This document shows, one piece after another, positions 17,970 through 26,625 of a DNA stretch of 58,848 bases. The stretch covers positions 1-58,848 of the forward strand of contig JAJFKV010000013.1 of the NCBI GenBank assembly GCA_021773055.1, given 5' to 3'. The translations under genes and the position numbers were made by a program. Numbering within the stretch: the first letter of the stretch is position 1; every line of letters begins with the position of its first letter. Below the pieces are notes generated by a model. That model saw only the letters and a list, made by a program, of their open reading frames with translations, ran no database searches and had not been told where the DNA came from. This DNA comes from Woeseiaceae bacterium (GTDB lineage: Bacteria; Pseudomonadota; Gammaproteobacteria; Steroidobacterales; Woeseiaceae).

Positions 17970-19463
17970 ATGGAAGATAAAATCAGAAAGGTGGTTATCG
18001 TTGGTGGTGGTACGGCGGGCTGGATGTCAGCCGCAATGCTGAAACGAATGTTGGGTACCGAGATCGATATTGAACTCGTCGAGTCGGATGCCATCGGTAT
18101 CATCGGTGTGGGCGAGGCGACAATCCCGCCCATCCAATTATTCAACAGCGTGCTCGGGCTGGACGAGGCCGAATTTCTGCGCGAGACCAAATCGAGCATC
18201 AAGCTCGCGATCAAGTTTGAAAACTGGGGCGTCGAGGGCGAGAGCTACTACCACACATTTGGCTCACCCGGCAGAAGTCAGGCATTTTGCCACTTTCATC
18301 ATTTTTGGACTCGTGCACAACAAGCAGGGCACAAATCGAATCTGTGGGATTACGACCTGAATTATCTCTGCGCCGAGGCTGGAAAGTTTGCCAAGCTGCA
18401 GGTGAACGATCCTGTCTGGGAGTTGCAGTACGCTTATCATTTTGATGCATCTCTATATGGCCAGTACCTAAGACGCTACAGTGAGAAACTGGGTGTCAAA
18501 CGGACAGAAGGACTTATCGAAGACGCCAATGTCGACGCTGAAAGTGGCTATGTAACGAGTGTAGTTCTTAAAGGCGGAGCGGAAGTCTCCGGCGATTTCT
18601 TCATCGATTGCTCCGGCGCCCGGGGTTTATTGATAAACCAGAAATTACAAACCGGCTACGAGGACTGGAGCCAATGGCTGCATTGCGACCGGGCAATGGC
18701 CGTACCCTCGGAAAGGTTCGACAAAACTGTGCCGTACACCCGCTCCATTGCTCACTCAGCAGGATGGCAGTGGCAGATACCGTTGCAGCATCGCAACGGT
18801 AATGGTTTGGTGTACAGCAGCCATCACTACAGTGATGATGACGCGGCGAAAATCCTGATGCCGAACCTGGAATCGGAAGCGATTGCCGAACCGAAGGTGT
18901 TCCCGTTCAGGGTGGGCCGCACGAAAAAACAATGGAACCGAAACGTCGTTGCTGTCGGATTGTCGAGTGGATTCCTCGAGCCGTTGGAATCGACCAGCAT
19001 CTATCTGATTCAGTCGGCTATCGTGCGCTTGATAACGCTATTCCCGAACGCAGGGGTTACTGATGAGTTGACGGACGAGTACAACCGACAATCGCAGTAT
19101 GAGTATGAGTTGATCCGCGATTTCATTATCCTGCACTACTATCTCAATGAAAGAGACGACAGCGACTTCTGGCGTGACGCACGCAACATGAATGTGCCCG
19201 AACGTATTACGGAGAAGATCGATCTATTCAGAGCAAGCGGTACTTTGACCAAGGACAATCTCGACATATTTCTTGAATCGTCATGGCTCCAGGTAATGCT
19301 GGGCCAGGGCGTCATGCCGCAAGATTATCACCCGCTTGCAGATACACTGAGCGAAGAGCAATTGCTCGACAAGCTGGCTAAGACCAGGGAGACGAAAATG
19401 CAGCCGATGTCCCAGATGCCGAGCCATGATGAGTTTTTGCAGATGTTCGGCAAGGCCAGTTGA
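17970..19463 (+). CDS. Flavin-dependent tryptophan-halogenase-family protein
   Basis: A 497-residue member of the tryptophan 7-halogenase (PrnA-like) family. The FAD-binding GGGTAGW motif is at residues 12-18 (VVIVGGGTAGWMSA). The lysine corresponding to catalytic K79 of PrnA is K78 in SSIKLAIKFENWG. The family signature GWxWxIP is intact at 265-271 (GWQWQIP). The active site therefore looks functional. ATG 17970 is chosen because AAGGTGAGAG precedes it; the frame is open 23 codons further upstream without similarity. Members next to TonB receptors and glycoside hydrolases are common in Proteobacteria, but their substrate is not known. No signal peptide, so it should act in the cytoplasm. It leads a run with the GH43 gene 38 bp later. 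Confidence 0.88.
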   Translation: MEDKIRKVVIVGGGTAGWMSAAMLKRMLGTEIDIELVESDAIGIIGVGEATIPPIQLFNSVLGLDEAEFLRETKSSIKLAIKFENWGVEGESYYHTFGSPGRSQAFCHFHHFWTRAQQAGHKSNLWDYDLNYLCAEAGKFAKLQVNDPVWELQYAYHFDASLYGQYLRRYSEKLGVKRTEGLIEDANVDAESGYVTSVVLKGGAEVSGDFFIDCSGARGLLINQKLQTGYEDWSQWLHCDRAMAVPSERFDKTVPYTRSIAHSAGWQWQIPLQHRNGNGLVYSSHHYSDDDAAKILMPNLESEAIAEPKVFPFRVGRTKKQWNRNVVAVGLSSGFLEPLESTSIYLIQSAIVRLITLFPNAGVTDELTDEYNRQSQYEYELIRDFIILHYYLNERDDSDFWRDARNMNVPERITEKIDLFRASGTLTKDNLDIFLESSWLQVMLGQGVMPQDYHPLADTLSEEQLLDKLAKTRETKMQPMSQMPSHDEFLQMFGKAS

Positions 19464-19501
19464 CCCGAGAGAGGCCCATTTGGTCGAGTGCCGGTAGATA
19501 A

Positions 19502-21238
19502 ATGACCGTTAAAATAGCCAGCGCCAAACTTGTCGTGATCGTAGGTCTATTCGCGGTCGGCTGTTCTCCCGAGTTTGGCGATGAACCGAAATCGAGTGCT
19601 GAGGTGTTCAGCAACCCGATTATTCCGGGCTTCGCACCAGACCCCTCAATCGTCAGGGTCGAAGATGACTTCTACCTGGTCAATTCAACTTTTGAGTACT
19701 TTCCGGGAATCCCGATCTATCACAGTAACGACCTTGTCAACTGGGAGTTGATCGGCCACGCCTTGAGTGAGCCAGACACGGTCGAATTGCAGCGCGTTCA
19801 GTCGGGAAGTGGAATACACGCGTCGACGATTCGGTATCACGATGGCACTTTCTACATTATTACGACCAATAACGTAGACGGCCAAATGGCGAATTTCATC
19901 GTGACGGCTACAGACGCGGCAGGACCCTGGTCAGCACCGTATGTTCTTGACGGAGCGCCCGGTATCGATCCATCCCTGTTGTTCGACGATGATGGCCGCG
20001 CCTGGTACGTCGGCAATCATATGCCGCCCGATCCCCAATTCCCCGGACAAGCCGAAATATGGCTGCAGGAAGTCGATATTGAGCAGATGCGCCTCGTCGG
20101 CGAACGGCACTTTCTCTGGCGAGGTTGTTGCGGCGGTGTCTGGGCAGAAGGGCCCCACATTTACAAGAAAGACGGCTATTACTATTTGTTGATCTCCGAA
20201 GGTGGCACCGCGTATGAACATGCGATGGCGGTTGCGATCAGCAAAGAAATCACAGGCCCGTACCAGAGTAATCCGCGCAACCCGGTCTTGTCGCATCGGC
20301 AGTTCAGCTACGCCTATCCGATTTCTGGCGTAGGCCATGCGGACCTCGTGGAGCTTGCTGATGGGCGCTGGTATTCGGTGGCGCTGGGATGGCGACTTGT
20401 CGACGGTGTGCACGGGCTTCTGGGCCGCGAGACGTTTTTATTGCCCGTGGCCTGGGAAACCGAGCCCTACGCATGGAAAACTGAGAAGCTGACCTTTCCG
20501 GTGTTCGCGCCTCTGACCGGCAAAATTGAACTGCACACACCGCTGCCGTTCGCCGGTACCCGCCAGAATGACGAATTGGCTTTTCACGATGATTTCGACG
20601 CACCGACGCTGCGGCACGAATGGAATTTCAGGCGTGCACCGGAGAGGAGGTTTCACGACCTGCAACATTCGCAGGGTGCGCTACGGCTTATGCTTCAGGC
20701 AGGCGCGATTGGCGAGGGTGAGCAGTACTCTTTCGTCGGTATTCGCCAGCGGCACTTTCAGTTTGAGGCTGTCACGAAAATGTATTTTTCCCCCGCCGCA
20801 AATGGTGAGGAAGCTGGCATTAGCGCCTTGCTGAATGATCGCTCGGCGTTCTTGCTTGCGGTAGGAAGAAACGATGAGGGTGACGTCCTCCAATTAACCC
20901 ATAACGTGAACGACGAGCGGACCGATATTGCCGCAGTCAAAATTGATGCCGATGAGTTGTTCCTGAAAGTGACGGGTGACTACTTAAATTACCGGTTCTT
21001 TTACTCGGAAGATGGAAGTGGCTGGAAATCGCTGGGTGGCGAGATTGACGGCAAAGCGCTTTCACCAGCGGTTGTGGGCGGATTCAACTACACCGGCGTC
21101 TACATCGGACTGTACGGATCGGCTAATAGCGCTGCATCGGGCAACTATGCAGACTTCGATTTTTTCAACTACGAATCGACCGCGACTTCGCGAGACGATT
21201 GGTTTCACAGGCAGATGCCCAATGAAAACCGTCACTAA
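19502..21238 (+). CDS. GH43-family glycosidase lipoprotein
   Basis: A 578-residue five-bladed-propeller glycosidase with a C-terminal lectin-like domain. A hydrophobic N terminus ends in FAVGC (lipobox, C21), indicating a lipoprotein. The inverting GH43 triad is readable: D47 (FAPDPSIVR), D156 (GIDPSLLFDDDGR) and E216 (GVWAEGPHIYK). Residues from about 355 to the end (DDFDAPTLRHEWNFRRAPE onward) match the concanavalin-A-like C-terminal domain of beta-xylosidase-type GH43 enzymes. Typical activities are beta-xylosidase or alpha-L-arabinofuranosidase; specificity cannot be read. It lies between the halogenase and an overlapping esterase gene and looks co-transcribed with both. Confidence 0.9.
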   Translation: MTVKIASAKLVVIVGLFAVGCSPEFGDEPKSSAEVFSNPIIPGFAPDPSIVRVEDDFYLVNSTFEYFPGIPIYHSNDLVNWELIGHALSEPDTVELQRVQSGSGIHASTIRYHDGTFYIITTNNVDGQMANFIVTATDAAGPWSAPYVLDGAPGIDPSLLFDDDGRAWYVGNHMPPDPQFPGQAEIWLQEVDIEQMRLVGERHFLWRGCCGGVWAEGPHIYKKDGYYYLLISEGGTAYEHAMAVAISKEITGPYQSNPRNPVLSHRQFSYAYPISGVGHADLVELADGRWYSVALGWRLVDGVHGLLGRETFLLPVAWETEPYAWKTEKLTFPVFAPLTGKIELHTPLPFAGTRQNDELAFHDDFDAPTLRHEWNFRRAPERRFHDLQHSQGALRLMLQAGAIGEGEQYSFVGIRQRHFQFEAVTKMYFSPAANGEEAGISALLNDRSAFLLAVGRNDEGDVLQLTHNVNDERTDIAAVKIDADELFLKVTGDYLNYRFFYSEDGSGWKSLGGEIDGKALSPAVVGGFNYTGVYIGLYGSANSAASGNYADFDFFNYESTATSRDDWFHRQMPNENRH

Positions 21239-22154
21239 ACTACTTTCACTCCTTGGATTTATACTGCTGGCGGCGGGCTCCGCGAATGCCGACGACCCGA
21301 CGGTGTACAAACTTTACTACCTCGGTGGCCAGTCAAATATGGAGGGCTTCGGCTTTTCCGAAGAGCTGCCGGAGGGAGCTGGCACCGTGAGCCGAGATGT
21401 AATGATTTTTACGGGGCAGATGGCGTTCGATAATGAAACGCACGGTGGCGTAGGAATTTGGGAACCGCTACAGCCTGGACATGGAACCGGGTTTAAGACG
21501 GATGGCATTGAGAATCAGCTGTCCGATCGATTCGGACCCGAACTGCTATTCGGTCAGACGATGGCGAAACATTTGCCCGGCACCAAGATCGCGATCATCA
21601 AGTACGCACTCGGTGGTTCAGGCCTTTCAGAAGGTGTTGGCTATGGCAATTGGCACCCCGATTTCTCGGACGGTGACGGAAATAATCAGTACGATAATTT
21701 CTTAAAGACATTACGCAATGCTCTCAAACAGTCCGACATCGATGGCGACGGCGTCGCTGACTACCTCGTGCCGTCTGGAATTGTCTGGATGCAAGGCGAG
21801 GCAGATGCCTACGACAGCCAGGCGGCGGCGGACGCATATCGCGCCAATATCGAGCGCCTGATGGGCCTGATACGCGCTGCTCTACGCGTTGACGACTTGC
21901 CATTAGTCGTCGGCAAGATTACCGATTCGGGCATGTCGGACGATGGCACTGTCATGGATTACATAGAAACGGTGCAACGCGCGCAGCAGGACTTTGTGAA
22001 AAACGATGTTTGTGCGACCTATGTGACGGCGACCGAAGATTTGGGTTATCTGGATGACGGCTGGCACTACAACGCTGATGGGTTTGTGCGCCTCGGCACG
22101 GAGTTTGCGATCGCAATGAACGAGCTTGAGCAGACGTGTGGATACGCCGAATAA
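21222..22154 (+). CDS. SASA/CE6-type carbohydrate O-acetylesterase, secreted
   Basis: A 310-residue SGNH-like esterase of the sialate O-acetylesterase/acetyl-xylan esterase (SASA, CE6-like) family. The start ATG at 21222 overlaps the GH43 gene by 17 bp and gives a clear signal peptide (MKTVTKLLSLLGFILLAAGS, cleavage near NADD). The nucleophile motif GGQSNME has S38, and the D-x-x-H motif is DGWH (D279, H282). GSGLSEGVGYGNWHPDFSD and IVWMQGEADAY are further family blocks. It probably removes acetyl groups from a saccharide in the periplasm or outside the cell. The frame is open 70 codons upstream, but that portion is GH43 sequence in another frame. Confidence 0.87.
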   Translation: MKTVTKLLSLLGFILLAAGSANADDPTVYKLYYLGGQSNMEGFGFSEELPEGAGTVSRDVMIFTGQMAFDNETHGGVGIWEPLQPGHGTGFKTDGIENQLSDRFGPELLFGQTMAKHLPGTKIAIIKYALGGSGLSEGVGYGNWHPDFSDGDGNNQYDNFLKTLRNALKQSDIDGDGVADYLVPSGIVWMQGEADAYDSQAAADAYRANIERLMGLIRAALRVDDLPLVVGKITDSGMSDDGTVMDYIETVQRAQQDFVKNDVCATYVTATEDLGYLDDGWHYNADGFVRLGTEFAIAMNELEQTCGYAE

Positions 22155-22163
22155 CGCTTGACC

Positions 22164-24026
22164 CTATCGGTCCTCCGTCAAGATCATGCCTGATTTAGCT
22201 GGGAGTGTTATGCGGACTCTCCCATCTTTTCTGACATAACTTCGAGTAGTCAACAAATCAATTACCGAAGTGCTTTTTCTTTTTGTTGGAACAGATACTT
22301 CTATTTCTTGAGTCTTATTACTATTGTTCAGGATAATCGTAATGGCTTGACCAGCATCCTCTCTAACGAAACCATACAGGCCTCTTTCATCGTCAATCAA
22401 AATACTGTCAAAGCTACCTATTGCTAGTGCGCTATTTTCCTTTCTGATTTTCATCAAAGATTGGTAGTGCGCTTTTAGCCCCTCATTAATTGACACAACG
22501 TCTGCTGATCGTTTGTCGCCGTTGACCAGATAGACTTCGTTTTCATAACTTATGTCAGGCCACAGCATGGGTTTGCGACTGTCGGGGTCATTTGCACCCC
22601 ACATGCCAACTTCATCGCCGTAGTAAATCATTGGCGCGCCAACATAGGTCATCTGAAAAACAGCGAATAGTTTTTGTAACCTGATGTCATCGGCTTGTGG
22701 CTTACTGACGTCGTATTCTGGAGTGTTGGCCGCTTGAGACAATCCGAAATACGTCCCCCAATCTCTGAAATTACCGATGTTCCGGTTAACGATGTGAGAG
22801 CCAATACGATTCGAGTCATGACTGCCAAACAGATTCTGCGTTACGTATGCGACACCCTCCGGATAGGAGTCGCGAAGTTCTTGTAGTTTCTTGTCGAATC
22901 CACTGGCACTGATCGCATTTTGGTTCGTATGAAAAAAGAATTCAGCAGCTGTGAAAGCGAAGTTGTAATTCATTTCGCCGTCGAACTCATCGCCTTGAAA
23001 ATAGGGTATTACCTTGTCGGGGGTGTCAACGATTTCGGCGGTCAAGTAGGCATCGGGGTTTATCGACCTGACTACCTTTCGCCACGCTTTCCAGAAATTA
23101 TGGTGCACGTTGAAAGCAACGTCCAGGCGCCAACCGTCAATACCGTTCTCAGCGCCTTCGCCTTTCGGATTCATCCACCGTCTTGTTGCATTGAACACGT
23201 ATTCACGTGGACCCGATACAAGGCCATTCTTGTCCTCTTTGAACTCAGGAAGTGACTTAACACCGAACCAACCCTCATAGTCGAAGCTCGTTCCGCTTAC
23301 CGGGTCGTCGAATGAATTTACCGTGAACCAGTCTTTATAGGACGAATCCTGTTGCTTTTCCTTTAGGTTCTTAAATGCAAAGCTATTGATTCCCATGTGG
23401 TTGAAGACGCCGTCGAAAATAATCCGGATACCGCGCTTGTGCGCTTCTTTGATGAGTTTCAGGGCGAGTTCGTCGGCCTCTGTCCAAACCCAACTTTTTG
23501 GATCCAAAGGATTTTCTGTGGCCATTAATTTGCGGTCGGCGTCGGGATTGGGCCCGAAGTTCGGGTCGATATGGTGATAGCTCGCGCCGTCGTATTTGTG
23601 TAACGACGGGGAATCGAAGACGGGATTCAAATAAATGGCGTTTGCGCCCAGCTCTTTGATGTAATCGAGCTTGTCGATTATGCCCTGCAAGTCACCACCG
23701 TAACGTCGACGTGCGATGTGATACCAGAGTTCTGGTTCACCGTTTGTTTTTTCGTAATCCTGCAATTCGTACCAGTCGCTTCCCCAGGGATGTATGCGCC
23801 ATTCCTTTGGCGGGGTTGCCGGGTCTGCGCCGATCAGATCACTGACCTTCGGGTCGTTGGTAGTATCACCGTTGCGGAATCGTTCGGGAAAAATCTGATA
23901 CCAAATCGCCGATTTTGCCCATTGGGGGACGAATTCATCAGTCTCGTTATCATTTGCTAATGTCGAGACCGGCACGGCGATACTCAGTACCAAAATCGTC
24001 GCTAATCCAATGTACCACCTACTCAT
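22164..24026 (-). CDS. GH13 glycosidase, cyclomaltodextrinase/neopullulanase type, exported
   Basis: A 620-residue GH13 enzyme with an N-terminal signal peptide (MSRWYIGLATILVLSIAVPV, cleavage near TLANDN). Catalytic residues are D302 (GIDGWRLDVAFNV), E331 (AYLTAEIVD) and D404 (LFGSHDSNR). AIWYQIFPERFRNGD and the large B-domain insert are typical of the maltogenic amylase, neopullulanase and cyclomaltodextrinase group, so short maltodextrins or cyclodextrins are likely periplasmic substrates. ATG 24026 is preferred to 24053; it overlaps the previous gene's stop by 8 bp. The 3' half is noticeably more A+T-rich than its neighbours. It is the last gene of the four-gene operon and converges on the esterase gene with a 9-bp gap. 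Confidence 0.92.
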   Translation of the reverse strand: MSRWYIGLATILVLSIAVPVSTLANDNETDEFVPQWAKSAIWYQIFPERFRNGDTTNDPKVSDLIGADPATPPKEWRIHPWGSDWYELQDYEKTNGEPELWYHIARRRYGGDLQGIIDKLDYIKELGANAIYLNPVFDSPSLHKYDGASYHHIDPNFGPNPDADRKLMATENPLDPKSWVWTEADELALKLIKEAHKRGIRIIFDGVFNHMGINSFAFKNLKEKQQDSSYKDWFTVNSFDDPVSGTSFDYEGWFGVKSLPEFKEDKNGLVSGPREYVFNATRRWMNPKGEGAENGIDGWRLDVAFNVHHNFWKAWRKVVRSINPDAYLTAEIVDTPDKVIPYFQGDEFDGEMNYNFAFTAAEFFFHTNQNAISASGFDKKLQELRDSYPEGVAYVTQNLFGSHDSNRIGSHIVNRNIGNFRDWGTYFGLSQAANTPEYDVSKPQADDIRLQKLFAVFQMTYVGAPMIYYGDEVGMWGANDPDSRKPMLWPDISYENEVYLVNGDKRSADVVSINEGLKAHYQSLMKIRKENSALAIGSFDSILIDDERGLYGFVREDAGQAITIILNNSNKTQEIEVSVPTKRKSTSVIDLLTTRSYVRKDGRVRITLPAKSGMILTEDR

Positions 24027-26625
24027 CGGCCAACAACCAGGCCAACTGATCACCGACCCTGGCCCGCCAGGACGCCTCGTTATGATCCGCGCCTTCGTAT
24101 TCCCGGATCAGGAAGTCCTGACCTTCCACAAGATTTTGCTCGAGTAGCCAGTCACGGATAGCTGCATGCGGTGGTCCATAACTGGCGTCGAGACCTTTGC
24201 TGCCGTAGTCGAAAAAGAAGCGTGTGCCGTTCGTGATCGTAGCACCTTCTTCAATATCCCGGAGGACATACGGTGTAGCATCCATACCCGCGGGATTGCC
24301 GCCTGAATATTGCGTAGCGTGCGCCGCGGAAAACGGGAAGTGGCTCGATACACAGCCGCAAGCGCTGAAGACGTCCGCGTGTTCCTTGACCAGGTAATAT
24401 GACAGCAGTCCGCCCATGGACGAGCCCATCGCAACGGTGTTTTGTGCTTCGGTCAGGGTACGAAATTCGGCGTTTACGCGCGGCATCAGTTCTTCGATGA
24501 GAAAGCGTGCGTATTGTGGTGCTTCGTGCCAGGGTGAGTACTCTGGCACGCGCTTCGCGGAACTCCAGGAACCAACTACAATAGCCGCCTCGAAGCGGCC
24601 ACCTTCGACGCCGCGCATTATCGCTTCGTCTACGCCCCAGTCACTTCCCGTATTGGCGATCCGCGGGTCGAAAAGGTTCTGTCCGTCGTGCATGTAAATG
24701 ACTTTGTAGCGACGATCCGGATCATCCTCGTAACCGGGCGGCAGCCAGATTTCGACGTGTCTTGTTTCGGACAAAAATTCTGATGCTACATCCTGCCAGT
24801 AAACCAGAGTTCCCAGCACCCCGGAGTTTTGCCAGTCAGTCATGAAAACAACGGGGTCCATCTTGAACGCGACGACTTCATGTTCAACACGTTGGTCCTT
24901 ATTTGCTTTAAGGGTGAAATTTGGCAACCAGCTACCGCTTGTGTTGACCGCCTCGCGATCCCAGCTGCCCAGCGTTACTTTGAACTCGAAGTCATGCCCG
25001 TCGGGCACGTTGACAGTCAAACGGCGTTCGCGACCTTCGCCGCTCATCGCGAGTGCATCCGGGTCCCACGGGCCGAGCGCGTCAATATTGCCGCTGAGGT
25101 AGACGGTTGGTGAGTTTTCCGGGACACGAACAACGACCTCGATTTCGTGGGTGTTCGGCGTATCTACCTGCGACGTAAGTTTCGTCTCGCTATGGATCGC
25201 GATTATGCTCAGTGGTTCAAGGGATACTTCGATTCTGCCATTGTTATCGACGTCGACTGACGCGCCGGAGCAGCCGTTTTCGCTACTGCCGCCTGAAATT
25301 ACATCGCAATACTGTCCGGCTGGCAGATCACTTGCGACGCTAGTCCGGATAGCCTCATCGCCAACGTTAATCACGACGTGTCCCAGATCACCGCGACCGA
25401 ATGACAGAATGTTGTCCTCAACGACCTGCCAGTTCGTGATGCCGTTTCCGGCTGTTACACGTCGAAACTTCACCATGTTGGCTGTCGCATGCCGGCGGTG
25501 CTCGCAGACCCATGCACCGTTGCAGCTACCGTCCTCGTTTAACGCGTCCAGATTATCCGGGCCCTGATCAGAGTTCTCAAAATAGTAACTCGACATGACC
25601 ATGGGATAGCCGTAGGGATACGCCAACATGAAACCGACCGCGAGATCGTAGCGTTTGCCGTCTTTGTATCTGAGTATTCTTTCACTGCCAGCGTGGCCGC
25701 GCTGCAAGTCGTGGTTGTCAACGAATACAACCGACTGGTCCGCGGGTAGAAACCCGTCTCGCTTTTCGAGTTCGTAAAGAGATGACAAGTCGCGATCCAA
25801 AAACGCTGCGGTCATGGCTGCAGGGTATTTGACTTCGATGACACTGCCGGTGCCCAAATAGTCATGCGCATTGATCGGTTCGTTGCCACGATCAGGAACC
25901 TCCTGGAGAACGACTGGACTGCCATCTACATGACCCAAAATAGCGGCGACTTCCTCGTGTGCGATATGCTTCACAGCATCCAGCCGGAACCCGGTGACAC
26001 CGAGGCTGAGCAAGTCATTCAGGTACGCCGCAATCTTTGCCTGCACCTCGGGTTTGCTGGTGTCGAGATCAGCCAGTCCACCCAGTTTGCAGTTTTGAAC
26101 TTCCCACTGGTCCTGATAGTTCTTGATGCTCTCATTACCATTGCGACCGCAGTGGTGAAAGTCGTCAAACTCATAGGGAACCGGATAGCTGTATTCGGTA
26201 TAGGTGGACCCGGCAACACCGGTGCCGTTACCAACGTCCGACATGTGATTGGTCAGCGCATCGGCATAAATATCGACACCGGCATTCTTACAGCGTTGTA
26301 CCATGTCCGCGAACTCGGCACGGGTACCGCTGCGGCTCTCGATTTTGTAGCTGACCGGTTGATAACGTGTCCACCACTCGGAACCTTTTACATGTTCCTG
26401 TGGCGGCGATATTTGCACGGCCGCATAACCAGCAGGGCCGAGAAAGTTCTCGCATTCTGCTGCGACATCATCCCAGCGCCATTCAAACAGTTGCACAAAA
26501 ACCTCCGCAGGAACATCGGACTTCGCTTGCGTTGTGGCCTCGGGCTGCTGGTCCTGACCGCAGGCAACCAGTCCGAGCATGACGAGCAGCATCAGGGACC
26601 GGCCTGTGGATTCTCTTGAGATCAT
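24019..26625 (-). CDS. Alpha-amylase (animal type, GH13_24-like) fused to CBM20 and an esterase domain, lipoprotein
   Basis: An 868-residue, three-part lipoprotein (lipobox LVAC, C22). Residues 40-485 are an animal-type alpha-amylase: FVQLFEWRWDD opening, D216 (GFRLDAVKH), E242 (VLQEVPDRG), D306 (FVDNHDLQRG), and WVCEHR as in pancreatic amylases. Residues about 493-590 look like a CBM20 starch-binding domain (VYLSGNIDALGPWDPDAL, FEFKVTLGSWDRE). Residues about 605-865 are an alpha/beta-hydrolase esterase of the PF00756 kind (IYMHDGQNLFD; GSSMGG with S736; final GADHNEASW). At the third chloride-ligand position there is M342 (GYPMVMSS) instead of Arg or Lys. It overlaps both neighbours. The likely role is surface starch attack plus removal of an acyl group. 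Confidence 0.92.
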   Translation of the reverse strand: MISRESTGRSLMLLVMLGLVACGQDQQPEATTQAKSDVPAEVFVQLFEWRWDDVAAECENFLGPAGYAAVQISPPQEHVKGSEWWTRYQPVSYKIESRSGTRAEFADMVQRCKNAGVDIYADALTNHMSDVGNGTGVAGSTYTEYSYPVPYEFDDFHHCGRNGNESIKNYQDQWEVQNCKLGGLADLDTSKPEVQAKIAAYLNDLLSLGVTGFRLDAVKHIAHEEVAAILGHVDGSPVVLQEVPDRGNEPINAHDYLGTGSVIEVKYPAAMTAAFLDRDLSSLYELEKRDGFLPADQSVVFVDNHDLQRGHAGSERILRYKDGKRYDLAVGFMLAYPYGYPMVMSSYYFENSDQGPDNLDALNEDGSCNGAWVCEHRRHATANMVKFRRVTAGNGITNWQVVEDNILSFGRGDLGHVVINVGDEAIRTSVASDLPAGQYCDVISGGSSENGCSGASVDVDNNGRIEVSLEPLSIIAIHSETKLTSQVDTPNTHEIEVVVRVPENSPTVYLSGNIDALGPWDPDALAMSGEGRERRLTVNVPDGHDFEFKVTLGSWDREAVNTSGSWLPNFTLKANKDQRVEHEVVAFKMDPVVFMTDWQNSGVLGTLVYWQDVASEFLSETRHVEIWLPPGYEDDPDRRYKVIYMHDGQNLFDPRIANTGSDWGVDEAIMRGVEGGRFEAAIVVGSWSSAKRVPEYSPWHEAPQYARFLIEELMPRVNAEFRTLTEAQNTVAMGSSMGGLLSYYLVKEHADVFSACGCVSSHFPFSAAHATQYSGGNPAGMDATPYVLRDIEEGATITNGTRFFFDYGSKGLDASYGPPHAAIRDWLLEQNLVEGQDFLIREYEGADHNEASWRARVGDQLAWLLADE

